Shown here piece by piece: positions 44,987 to 55,791 of a DNA stretch of 64,000 nucleotides. This DNA comes from Aegilops tauschii subsp. strangulata. Lineage: Eukaryota; Streptophyta; Magnoliopsida; Poales; Poaceae. The stretch covers positions 447,299,793 through 447,363,792 of the forward strand of contig NC_053037.3 of the NCBI RefSeq assembly GCF_002575655.3. Reading direction: 5' to 3'. Each line of letters begins with the position of its first letter. The stretch's first letter is position 1. Made by a program: the position numbers and the translations under genes. The notes beneath the pieces were generated by a model. That model was not told the DNA's origin. It did no database searches and was given only the letters and a program-made list of their open reading frames with translations.

Positions 44987-47707
44987 GATCACCAGTACTT
45001 CTAGTGGAGAAGAAGGATGGATCATTAAGGATGGTTGTTGACTATCGTGGATTGAATGAGGTGACGATCAAGAACAAGTACCCACTGCCGATGATCAATG
45101 ATTTATTTGACCAGTTGCAAGGAGCTAAAGTGTTTTGTAAGATCGATCTGCGATCAGGGTACCACCAGCTGAAGATTCGAGAGCAGGATATACCTAAGAC
45201 AGCTTTTACAACGAGGTACGGGTTGTATGAGTACACCGTTATGTCATTTGGTCTGACTAACGCACCTGCCTATTTTATGAACATGATGAACAAGGTGTTT
45301 ATGGAGTATTTGGATAAGTTCGTCGTGGTGTTCATTGATGATATTCTGGTCTACTCTAAGAACGAAGAGGAACATAAAGAGCATTTGCGTTTGGTACTTG
45401 GGAAGCTCAGGGAACATCAGCTATACGCCAAGTTCGGCAAGTGTGAGTTTTGGCTGAAGGAAGTCGGATTCCTTGGACATGTTATATCCGGGGAAGGAAT
45501 AGCAGTAGACCCCACCAAAGTTGTCACTGTGACAAATTGGGAGTCACCCATGACAGTTGGAGAAATCCGGAGTTTCCTTGGACTCGCAGGATACTACCGG
45601 AGGTTCATTGAGAATTTCTCAAAGATTGCAAAGCCTATGACGGAATTGTTGAAGAAGGACACCAAATTCAATTAGACTGAGGAATGTGAGGCCAGTTTTC
45701 AGGAGTTGAAAAGACGCTTGGTTACATCACCGGTGTTGATTCTACCAGATCAACGCAAAGATTATGAAGTGTATTGCGACGCTTCACGTCGAGGAATTGG
45801 AGCCGTACTTATGCAGGAGGGAAGAGTTGTTTCATATGCCTCACGACAGCTTAAACCCCATGAGTTAAATTATGCTACGCATGATTTGGAGTTAGCAGCC
45901 GTAGTGCATGCATTGAAAACATGGAGACATTTTCTCATCGGAAACCATTGTGAGGTATACACAGATCACAAGAGTTTGAAGTATATCTTCACGCAGAAAG
46001 AGCTGAATCTCAGACAGAGGAGATGGCTAGAGCTCATTAAGGATTATGATATGAGATTGCATTATCACCCAGGAAAGGCTAACGTAGTAGCTGATGCGTT
46101 GAGCCGCAAGAGTCATGTAAATACCCTCATGACCGGAGAGTTACCCAAGGAGTTAGCAGAAGACCTTTGCGAGCTGCGTTTGGAGATAGTTCCAAGAGGT
46201 TATGTAGCAGCCTTGGAAATTCAGTCTACCTTGATGGATAAGATCAGAGAAGCTCAGAAGACGGACAAGGAGATTGCCGAGATAAAGGAAAGGATGAGTA
46301 AAGAAAAGGCTAAAGGATTTCGTGAGGATGAGCACGATACCTTATGGTTTTGAGGACCGCATATATGTGCCCAATGATCAGGAGATCAGGAAGTTGATTC
46401 TGCAAGAGGCCCATGATTCACCATATTCGATTCACCCAGGAAATACCAAGATGTATCTGGATTTGAAGGATAGTTTCTGGTGGACCGGAATGAAGAAGGA
46501 TATTGCGGAGTATGTAGCAGTTTGTGATGTATGTCAGAGAGTGAAGGCAGAACATCAGAAGCCAGCAGGATTGCTACAGCCATTGCCTATACCCGAATGG
46601 AAGTGGGATAAACTAGGCATGGATTTTATCACGGGATTACCCAGGACTGGTTCAGGCTATGACTCGATATGGGTTGTAGTCGATCCTTTGACGAAAGTAG
46701 CTCATTTCATCCCCGTGAAGACCACTTACACCAGTGCTAAGTTGGCAAAGATATACATGACCAGGATCGTATGTCTGCATGGAGTTCCGAGGACCATTGT
46801 ATCAGATAGAGGAACCCAGTTTACTTCAAAGTTTTGGAATCAGTTGCATGAAACTTTGGGAACCAGACTAGAGTTCAGTACAGCTTTTCAACCGCAAACA
46901 GATGGACAGACTGAAAGAGTAAATCAGATTCTGGAGGACATGTTGAGAGCTTGTGCGCTAGACTATGGATCTAGCTAGGACGATAATTTGCCTTATGCAG
47001 AGTTCTCTTATAACAACAGTTATCAAGCCAGTTTGAAGATGGCCCCTTTCGAAGCGCTGTACGGAAGGAGGTGCAGAACACCGTTGTTGTGGGACGAAGT
47101 TGGAGACCGACAGTTGTTTGGACCAGATTTGATTAAAGAGTCTGAAGAGAAGGTTAAGCTGATTCGCGATAGACTCAAGGTAGCCCAATCCAGGCAGAAG
47201 AGTTACGCGGATTCTAAATGCAAGGAGAGAGTCTACGAAGTCAGAGACAGAGTGTATCTTTGAGTATCACCACTTCGAGGAGTGAAGCGCTTTGGAGTCA
47301 AGGGAAAGTTAGCACCACATTTTGTGGGACCATACAGAGTTTTGGAACGTATGGGAGAAGTTGCCTACAAGTTGGAATTACCCGAAGGATTGTCCGGAGT
47401 TCACGATGTCTTCCACGTTTCTCAGTTGAAGAAGTGCCACGCGGAGATGGCTGATATTCCCCTAAGAGATACAGTGCCGCTAGAAGCGATACAGTTGGAT
47501 AGTGATTTGACATATGAGGAGAAACCAGTCAAGATACTCGAGTTTGCCAGCCGAGTTACACGCAACAAAGTAATCAAGTTCTGCAAAGTTCAGTGGAGTC
47601 ACCATACCGAGGATGAAGCCACTTGGGAACGAGAGGAAGACCTACAGAAGGATCACTCTCGCCTATTTTCTAGCCAACCCGAATCTCGAGGGCAAGATTC
47701 ATCTTAA
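44987..47707 (+). pseudogene. pol: RT, RNase H, integrase and chromodomain of element B
   Basis: [13 protein letters not shown] at about 45001, [11 protein letters not shown] near 45150, SFGLTNAPA near 45245 and the catalytic FIDD at 45331-45342. A TAG at 45673-45675 then breaks the frame. RNase H: 45706-46110 ([13 protein letters not shown], the DLELAAVV helix and [14 protein letters not shown]). A one-base change near 46345 shifts the frame. Integrase: HHCC finger (H..H..C..C, 46408-46545), then MDFITG, SDRGTQF and QTERVN with the D, D and E residues. Further stops are TAG 46976-46978 and TGA 47261-47263. The C-terminal GPY-type module (from 47300) is followed by a chromodomain (about 47519-47665) with aromatic and acidic residues typical of the fold; in this family it directs integration towards marked chromatin. 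The stops fit tryptophan or arginine codons changed by transitions. Confidence 0.9.
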
Positions 47708-47719
47708 GGGGGGTAGGTT

Positions 47720-50462
47720 TGCAACATCCCAAATTTTCAATTTGGAATGTTATACATTAGATCATCATTGCATACCATATTTTATTGCATTTTGATTTGA
47801 TCCTAGAAATTCCACGCAACTCAAGGACCCACGGAGAGAGTTGGGGATTTCAATTTATTTCATATTCGAGTTTTTCTCGAATTTTTGAAAAGAGGATCGT
47901 TTGATTTTAATGATTTTTCTCTGAAATATTTCTTTTATAAAAAATAAAAGAGAGAGGATAAAATGACTTCCTCAAAATAAAGAAATATCAGAGATTTAAT
48001 ATTAAAATCAAATAAGATTTTTATTCGGAGTTTTATCACTATTTTATTTGAATTAGGAAAATATGCATTTTTCAAAATTGCATTTTTGGCCCAAATAAAT
48101 GTTCACCTTGTCCGTCTTATTTTTAGAAGACGGGGAAAATTTATTTCGGGATTTTTGGAGCCCGTTTAGTATTTATTTTCTTTATTTTTCTGCACGTCGG
48201 AATTATTTAAAAAAAAGAAAGTCAAACCGACTCCGGGCCGTACCCGAGCGGGACTCCGGCCGGGGGGCCTTTATAAGCCGCCCCGCCCCGAGCCGCCGAA
48301 GCCGACCAGCGCCGCCAGCCCGCCCCGCGCCCGAAACCCTAACCCTAGCCGCCGCACGCCGCTGCTGAGCCGTTGCCGCCGGACGCTGCCGTTGCCGCCG
48401 GACGCCGCCGCCGCCGCCGACCCACCGCCCGCGCCGCCTCGCCGGAGCCGCCCGCCGCCACTGCCGTCTCGCCGGAGCCACCCGCCGCCACCGCCGTCTC
48501 GCCGGAGCCGCCCGCCGCCACCGCCATCGCCGGAGCCGCCGGAGGTAGCCGCGCCGCCGCCGCCGCCGGTTTTCTTCGGAAAACCGTGCGGTTTTTTTTA
48601 AGAACCGCGGTTTATTTTTTTAGATCAGTTTTTTCGGTTTAGTTATATAGCGAACGCTCGTTCGTTTGTTCGTTTTAACGAACGGTTTTCACCGTTTAAC
48701 CGCAGACAGCGAACGCTCGTTCGTTAGCCTGTTCGTCAGTTTTTCTTTTTCTTGGATTTTCCGCGATTATTTTCCATCGCGATTTCTGATCCGATTTTTG
48801 TTCTAGTATAACTTTTCGCTCGTTTATCGGAATCAGGCGATTCAAGCGCCTAGAGTTTCATCTCGAAACCCTATTTCTGTTTAACCAACTTGAATAAGAT
48901 TTTGCTACTGTAAAATTTGACTTTAGTTCAAATTAGTAAACGAAGCTTGTTTCTTTCGCCGTTTGAGTTTTGTTGTTTCGTTTGATTTGATTCTTTTTGC
49001 AGACCGGAGTTCTTAAGTTGAACATTCTGGTTAGATCTTTTATTTGAGTTTTACCTGTGCTCTTGCTTGATTGCTTATTGTATGCTTGTTTGTTTGCGAT
49101 AGAGTACCCGGAGTGCGAAGCATGCTACTACGAGTCTCTAGGTTTCGCGGATCATCAGCAAGGCAAGTAACACTTTGATCATACCTCGTACTACCCAGTT
49201 TTATTGCATTAGATCAATCCTCAAACAATTGCATGGTTAGGATTTGAATTAAATTGTGGGTTTGGGAAGTAGAGGAGGTAGTACCTATTCACCTGTTTAT
49301 TATCAAACCTTGGGAGTTACTTCTACGCTATGCTTATATAGCTATGCTATGCTCGTAGACGTGGATTGGGTTTGAGTGTATCCATGACAGTTGTGAGATT
49401 GTTAATTATTGGTTCAACTTAAGGTGGCAACTTAAATACACATCTAGGTGGATTGAGGCACCTGGGGAATCCAGTGATTGCCTGTATTTTTTTGGAAATC
49501 CCGGGGTACCGTGTGATTCTCCTATGGACTGCCACCCAGGCTCAAAGGGATCATGAGATTATTCATACTAGAAACTTCCGTGTGCAGCCACAAGCTATTA
49601 TGGGCTCTAGCATAGTTGATTAAGTCGTGTGAACTCTTACAGTGGTAGACTAGCAGATGTAGGGGATGTAGGTGGTACGGTCTACCCATCGTAAGGTGCT
49701 AACGCTTCTGAAAGACTATGTCTCGGTCATCCGTTTCTCAAACATCTTGTAGTGCGAGAAACCAAATGGAGGAGATCGAGTCTTGTGGGGAAAAGTGCGC
49801 AAACCTCTGCAGAGTGTATAAACTAATCATGGTTAGCCGTGTCCCCGGTTATGGACATCTTGAGTATCTGGTTCTTGGATTAACATGTTGATTTTATCAC
49901 TACTTAATTAATTTGATTGGGTTGTTAATGATTACTTTTAATTGGGATTGAGAGGGGGTTTACCTTCTCAATATTTTCAACAAACTTTGTAGTTAAATAA
50001 AACTTATTCCTTTGCAGTAGGGAAAAATTGGATTTTCGCAAAACATATTAACCCTACAGCCTCCACCAGCGATATATGCATGTAGTGATAGCATTATTCT
50101 GTTCTTTATCCTTTGTGTTACATTGCCAGCATATTCCATGTGCTGGCCCGTTTTCGGGCTACAACGTATCATGTTGCGGACTTTTCAGACGACGAGTAAG
50201 GAGCCTTAGGTCGTGGTCTTTCACTCAGTGATGCCGTTGGAGTTGATGGACTCACTTTATCTTCCAAGCCTTTCGCTGTTATCGTTTTAGATGGACTTAA
50301 GCCATATTTATTGTAATAAGTTCTCTTTTGAGACATTCGATGTAATAGGTGTGTGATTGCTACTCTGTTATAAATCCTCCAAGTACTGTGTGTGTCAGCA
50401 TTACCGATCCAGGGATGACACTTATGCACAGAGATCAGACTGTTTGAGGTCTGGTCGCTACA
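47720..50462 (+). repeat. Second LTR of element B, hybrid in structure
   Basis: 2743 bases, starting TGCAACATCCC after a purine tract (AAGGGGGGTAGG, 47706-47717). TATA box TTTATAAG at 48270-48277. The first 1.6 kb differs from the first LTR at many positions and by indels, including a 46-base segment near 48904 and a 30-base minisatellite. From about 49,360 to the end it is almost identical to the first LTR. Confidence 0.9.
48436..48525 (+). repeat. 30-base minisatellite, three copies, in the second B LTR
   Basis: Units start at 48436, 48466 and 48496 (form GTCTCGCCGGAGCC, then CCCGCCGCCACCGCC). The first LTR has a single unit near 36707-36736. Confidence 0.8.
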
Positions 50463-50466
50463 AAGA

Positions 50467-50478
50467 TGGTATCAGAGC
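50467..50478 (+). promoter_or_regulatory. Primer binding site of element B, second copy
   Basis: TGGTATCAGAGC again follows the LTR after four bases, so this LTR acts as a 5' LTR for the partial copy to its right. Confidence 0.9.
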
Positions 50479-50571
50479 ACACGCTGACTATAGGACACGA
50501 CCACTAAGCTAAAGCCCTAGATCACTACTCTCTTCTCATTTCTAACTCCTCTCCATTTTCTACTCTTTAGG

Positions 50572-51255
50572 ATGGCGGATGCAAGGATTAAGTTCATGCA
50601 ACCGGATGAAGACACCCCATTTGGACGCCACTTGAAGGAAATTACTAAGTACCTGAACATTGGAATACCAAGCTTCACCGGGACCTACAATGCCACTTTA
50701 CCAGAAGAGGAGCGCTGGATGATTCAAGTTCAAGTTCCAGGAAGGACGTTCATGCCAGTCACTGAGCCCATAGAGTTTTCTTTCGATGCACCAACCTGGA
50801 GTCTAGGAAAGAGTATGGTAGCTCACATTACCTTGGGACGCATTGGAGAAGTTTACCACAATGACCTCAAGGATACAATCTACCAGATTTGTGGGTGTCG
50901 AGATGAGCAATGGGAGATGATCAGTACCAGGAAGGATAGATCGATTGTCTCTTTCATCCAAGAGTTAAACCAGCACATTCGACGCCAGGAGAACCAGATG
51001 TGCGCAGGCATGGCGGATTTGAAGAAGGCAATGACAAGGATCACAGAGCTGGAGGAAGAACTCAAGGCTACACGCGAGGATTATATGGAGGAAATCGTCG
51101 CACTAGTAGAGAAGAATGGCGACCTGACAAAGAAGCTAGGAGTTTTCATGGGAGACCCTGCGCCAGGAGGAGAAGATGACAGTTCCACTTGCCCGGAGAA
51201 CTATATCATCATCGATGACACCGACTCGGACCCTGACGATAGCGATGATGACTAG
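50572..51255 (+). CDS. Extra sense ORF upstream of gag in element B, intact copy
   Basis: A 227-residue protein whose role I do not recognise. The N-terminal 120 residues look globular, with few gaps and regular aromatic residues. Residues about 125-190 form a likely coiled coil (SIVSFIQELNQHIRR and MADLKKAMTRITELEEEL, then EEIVALVEKNGDLTKKLG). The C-terminus is acidic (DDTDSDPDDSDDD). It precedes gag by about 250 bases on the same strand and would be the first ORF on the full-length RNA. Expression of gag would then need splicing, reinitiation or a second message. A pyrimidine-rich stretch ending in TTTAG precedes the ATG. The paired copy at 38731 is frameshifted. Confidence 0.7.
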   Translation: MADARIKFMQPDEDTPFGRHLKEITKYLNIGIPSFTGTYNATLPEEERWMIQVQVPGRTFMPVTEPIEFSFDAPTWSLGKSMVAHITLGRIGEVYHNDLKDTIYQICGCRDEQWEMISTRKDRSIVSFIQELNQHIRRQENQMCAGMADLKKAMTRITELEEELKATREDYMEEIVALVEKNGDLTKKLGVFMGDPAPGGEDDSSTCPENYIIIDDTDSDPDDSDDD

Positions 51256-51508
51256 AAGCTGGAGCAGATATCATGGAGTCTTCGACCGATCAATTTTTCT
51301 AGTCGACCAGCATATCAGTAGTAGTATTCTACCATGTATATAGTATAGTCCAAACACTTTAGTAACGATAGTTCTAGACCGATTGTATGCCCTTGTTTGA
51401 TTGATTGAGTGATATGTTTGTGTTTGTCTCATGTGCATATGGGTAGTGTTTTCCCTCTAGACCTCATTCTATTCTGTTTTCTCATCTTTTCTAAACCCCG
51501 CAGATGCC

Positions 51509-52549
51509 ATGAGACACGACAATGGATTTGCTTTCCCACCGGAACTCACTCAGTTGATCCAGCAGCAGAATGCATTGATGCAGATACTAGTCCAGAATCA
51601 GAACCAGGGGAACAACAACAACAACAACCCACCACCACCCCCACTAGTTGACCACTTAGCCCGTTTTCTTAGGCTTAATCCGCCGGTGTTCTCCAGTAGC
51701 ACCGAGCCGATTGTTGCAGATGATTGGCTTCGCAAGATTGATAGGGAGTTGACCACTGCAGGATGCACCGATGCGGAGAGAATGCATTTTGCCGCACATC
51801 AGCTTGATGGACCCGCAGCATCTTGGTGGGAGAATTTCATAGTCACTTACCCTATTGACACTATGACATGGGACCAGTTCCAGCTGGCTTTTCGCACTGC
51901 CCATGTTTCAGCAGGAGCTATGGCCATGAAGAAGTGTGAGTTTCGCAACTTACGCCAAGGAGGGCGCACTATTGGCCAATATGTGGATGAGTTTAGTAAG
52001 TTAGCACTTTATGCCTGGGATGACGTCGCTACAGATGCAGCTAAGAAGGAGAAGTTTCTGGAAGGACTGAATGATGAGCTGAGCATGCAGTTGATGGTGG
52101 CAAATTTCAATAACTACCAGGAGTTGGTGGATAGAGCTCTCATGCTTGAAGGGAAGCAACAACAGATTGACAGCCGCAAGAGGAAGTATGGACAAAGAAA
52201 GTATAATTCTGGAGCCCAGCAGAGACCCCGTTACACCCCGAACTCGGGAGGACTCGTTCATAACAATGGAGGCCACACTCATAATGGAGGAATTTCACAC
52301 AATCATGGTGGCCCCAAGAATGGTAATGGTAATGGAGGAAGTAGCGGACAGAACCGCTCCAACCCGGCAACACCCGCCAAGAAAGATCTAAGCCACGTTA
52401 CTTGCTACAAGTGCCAGAAGACCGGACATTACGCAAATGAATGTCCTGAAGCTAAGAATGGAAACGGCAATGGAAGCTCTGGGAAGAAGCCCAACCCTTT
52501 CAACAGGGGACAAGTGAACCACGTTAACGTGGAGGAGGTCGAAGCCTAG
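51509..52549 (+). CDS. gag: Gag of element B, copy 2
   Basis: 346 residues, apparently identical to copy 1 at 39666-40706, with the same zinc knuckle and the same TAG end. The 5' side carries the sequence TTTTCTCATCTTTTC, then AAACCCCGCAG, directly before the ATG, which resembles a plant 3' splice site. Identity of the two Gags over 1 kb shows that the duplication of the internal region is recent. Confidence 0.9.
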   Translation: MRHDNGFAFPPELTQLIQQQNALMQILVQNQNQGNNNNNNPPPPPLVDHLARFLRLNPPVFSSSTEPIVADDWLRKIDRELTTAGCTDAERMHFAAHQLDGPAASWWENFIVTYPIDTMTWDQFQLAFRTAHVSAGAMAMKKCEFRNLRQGGRTIGQYVDEFSKLALYAWDDVATDAAKKEKFLEGLNDELSMQLMVANFNNYQELVDRALMLEGKQQQIDSRKRKYGQRKYNSGAQQRPRYTPNSGGLVHNNGGHTHNGGISHNHGGPKNGNGNGGSSGQNRSNPATPAKKDLSHVTCYKCQKTGHYANECPEAKNGNGNGSSGKKPNPFNRGQVNHVNVEEVEA

Positions 52550-52589
52550 CCAGATGCAGTAATAGGTAAGTTTTTGGTTAAGTCATTTA

Positions 52590-53025
52590 CTGTAGTCGTA
52601 CTTTTGATACTGGTGCATCGCATTCATACATATCAAGGGGATTCATGGATAAGTTTAAACTGCCAACCAAAGCCCTTAGGTCACCTATGTTAGTAACCTC
52701 GCCAGGAGCAGAGTATATGGCTAGCCTATGGTGTGATCAGTTACCATTAAGGATTGGTAACTACCTGTTTCCCTCGGACCTAATAGTATTGGAGTCACAA
52801 GGACTGCATGTGATATTAGGCATGGATTGGTTATCGAAGTATGGAGGGAACATTGACTGCGCCAGTAAGTCGATTTTGCTTACCACCCCAAAAGGAAGAA
52901 GGATCAAGTATGTATCCCGGCATGTGCCGAAAAGAACCCAAGTAAATTCCTTATCAGGAGTTGTACAGGAGGAAGTACCAGTGAGGAAGGATTTTCCGGA
53001 TGTATTTCCAGAAGAGTTGCCAGGT
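52590..53025 (+). pseudogene. pol: Truncated protease of element B, copy 2
   Basis: The protease region repeats 40745-41182, including the active site and the GMDWL motif, and then breaks off within the linker to RT at 53025, where unrelated sequence begins. It ends about 165 bases before the point that corresponds to the insertion site of element G, so it is unknown whether this copy ever carried G. Confidence 0.85.
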
Positions 53026-53576
53026 AAGAGCTATATGTTGATAGGAATTACAAAAACCTCCCAGGGATAATTGCACTTTCATATACATATCCTGCTAGCC
53101 CCCAAGTCTATTGGCTATGACAAGATTGAATAGGTTGCAGACTTTAGAAAAATCCATAAACTTCTGTCCTAGAATCCCTCCTTGTACGGTTTAAATGTAA
53201 ACTGGATGTTTGCATAAGTTGAGCTTTGCACCCGTAGCCTCCAAGGGCCGGTTTAATCCGTAGGAATGAGCCGGTCCTGTTTGTCTTTGTATAAGAAAAG
53301 AGAGCCTGACTGCATAGCCCCCATGAGTCGGTTGGGACTGTTTACAGCACTTCTGGCTCATGATGAAGAAGATACAAACGATATGCATTAGCCCCCAAGT
53401 GCCAAGTAGTCTTGCTTGCAAAGTACTTGGGACTTTATTCATAAGAGCCGTTGTCTTGAAAAATTTCTTCAATAGACATTAGCCCCCAAGTGTCAAGTGT
53501 TTTTGCTGGCAAAAGACTTGGGACTTGTATTCTTGTAATCTTGATATAAATCTTGATAACTCCATACCTTATACAG
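53026..53576. other. Left end of element F, probably intron of its antisense gene
   Basis: No coding sequence. It contains repeated AGCCCCCAAGT motifs (for example near 53096, 53391 and 53481) and ends with a good 3' splice site (TTATACAG) at 53576. Confidence 0.55.
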
Positions 53577-54586
53577 GCTGCCACTGCTGAACTGGAGTCC
53601 CAATTGAATGATTATAAGACCTGGCTGGCAACTCAGGAAACTGAGACCCGGAAGGCTGAGTCAAAATTCCAGTTTAGGATGGCTGAGTCGGAAAAGCTGA
53701 AGACTAACTTTGAGGCAGAGAAAACGACTTGGGCGGATGAAAAGGCGGTTTTAATGCAACGTGCGGAGAAAGCAGAAACAACGCTTCAAGAGGTGACCAC
53801 TGAGCTCACCGGTTTAAAACACCGTGTAACTCAGATGGTTTCAGCTATATTTGGTGAGCCGCCTTGCCAATCATAAAAAATGAATCATTATTTTGATCAC
53901 ATAACCCGCCATTTAATCATTCTGCGATATATCCAGGTCCCAGGAGCAGCAATCTCGATCAAGATATGCTTGTGAAGCTTAAAGCTGTCTACACACTTGT
54001 CGAGCAGCTGTACACCGGGACTCAACATGCATTAGCCGCCATTTCACCAACAGGTCAAGCACCAACTATGCTGATAGATGTTTTGAAGAAACTCTCTGTG
54101 CTGCCTGTAAGATTTGATGAGATAAAGCGATCATCTACAAGAGCCGGCGCTGTGAAGGCTTTGAGCCGGGCCAAGGCATGGGTACCAGAGCTTGACCCGT
54201 CTGAGGTAGCCACTGGTTACCCAAGCTTGAAAGAAGATGGTACACCTTTTGATCAAAAAGACTTCTCAGCTTGTGTAAAGGAAATTCATCCAATGGCCAC
54301 TCTGATTGCCAATGATTCAGATCTTTCCAAGTACCATCCGGCTTATAACCAGGAGAACCAAAAGATGCCGACCCCGGCTTACAAAGTGATGGACTTAATC
54401 CCGCCAATCCGTAAGCACACCTTTGTTCCTGAAGTTGATCCGTCTGAGCTTATCGATGATGAGGCTGAATTTGAAGCTTTATCTGGCATCGATTTGTCAT
54501 CACCAACTTTTCAGACAGCGGCGGAAGACGAAGAGCTGGCAAAGGATGATGCAGAAGACTCCGAGCAGCAAGGCCAAGAAGATTGA
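53577..54586 (+). pseudogene. Last two exons of the antisense gene of element F
   Basis: Exon 53577-53853 encodes a coiled coil rich in Glu, Lys and Gln. A donor (G|GTGAGC) and an acceptor (ATATCCAG) bound an 83-base intron, and exon 53937-54586 continues in phase 1 to TGA with an acidic tail. Both exons and the phase of the junction match exons 5 and 6 of the intact antisense gene in element E (coiled coil, then a domain with KAWVPELD here and KAWYPGLN there). The N-terminal exons are lost at the 53025 junction, so the gene is a fragment. It runs opposite to gag-pol of F. Confidence 0.75.
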
Positions 54587-55791
54587 ACCGCCGGGCGGTT
54601 CTAAACACTTGATCTGTTGAAAAACACTTTGATCTTATTTGGCCCATGGAGGCATGTAATAGGGTAGTAAAACTTTGAGTCTGCCGCGCCATCATGCGCG
54701 TTCTGCTTTGCATGAAATTGTTGATCCAGTGATGCTTATAATATCAGCTTGTTGAGTCTGTTCCTGTATGCAAAACAGATCACAAGTGTCCCACGGTTTA
54801 CCGTAGGATGGGTTATAATGCCCAATGTATAATCACTGGAAACTAAAATAGTTTATAACCAGGACTGGTTTAATTATAACAAAATATGTCATACCTGTGA
54901 TATTTGACCACACTGTTGGTTTACCAAGCTAGTGTAATAAGGGTGACAACCCAAAATTTGAGCACCGGTAATTATCATAGATTGCTGGTTTATGAACAAA
55001 ACCAGGCTGGGTTAATAAACTCCGAATATTATCGCATCTCATACTGGCGAATTATAGTCAAAAGCCAAGCCGGGTTAATAAACACCGGTGAATTATAATC
55101 ATAAAGCATTATAAACCTCATCAAATAAACCTCAAAAAAATATGTCGAATAAAAATAAACGAAAAACGAGGCTTTTCATGGGCTGCCAGGCCAAAAATCG
55201 AGTGCTTTCACTGGCCGCACAGCCACTGAGTTAGACCTATATACAAACCTTATAATATTGACCTAACATAACCAATCATCGTTTTAACTTTGACAAGTTC
55301 AGGGTCTGCATAAGATTGACTTGTCCAACGTTCGGCGGGTCATTCCAGGATTACCTGGGCGGAGTGGCTTACTTAAAAAGGCAGGATAACCCGGGGTTTT
55401 AGGTGAATACACCTGGCTTCCAAGCCTGACTTTTAAGCCTATTACAAGGGTTATAAAACTCTTTGTTCATTAGAACAAGGAGCCCCCAAGCAATATTTTT
55501 GAGTTGTGCTCAATGGGCACCTATGTTTGAGTTGTGCTTTTGCAACAGACTCTCTTTGGTCCCTTTTAACCTTGGCAGCAAGCCCCCAAGTTTTTTTACA
55601 ATTGGCTTTTAAGCCGGTCCAAAGGGTAATCATAGCTTCGCTCATGAGCCGGAAGCCCCCAAGTAACCAAAAGACTCTTTATTTAAAGAGAAAAAACAAC
55701 AGAGGCCCTGCTTTAGCAGGGATGCCGACTTTATTATATTGATCATGATATATACATTGTCAAAAATATGTACATCAGAAGAGCCATTGGC
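54587..55791. other. Spacer between antisense gene and pol in element F
   Basis: AT-rich, no coding sequence. A repeated block containing GGGTTAATAAAC occurs near 55010 and 55073. Further AGCCCCCAAG motifs occur near 55480, 55580 and 55650. Both convergent transcripts must terminate here. Confidence 0.6.

Larger units (their letters stand above)
35978..53025 (+). mobile_element. Ty3 chromovirus-type element B in LTR-internal-LTR-partial internal arrangement
   Basis: First LTR 35978-38621, internal region 38622-47719 (with element G inside), second LTR 47720-50462, then a second copy of the internal region that stops abruptly at 53025 in the protease/RT linker. Coding order is extra ORF, Gag, protease, RT, RNase H, integrase with C-terminal chromodomain. 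These features fit the chromovirus branch, probably the Tekay/Del lineage, which has long LTRs; the lineage name is inference. The left flank gives GTTAG (35973-35977) as presumed target duplication; its partner is not in the window. Confidence 0.88.
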
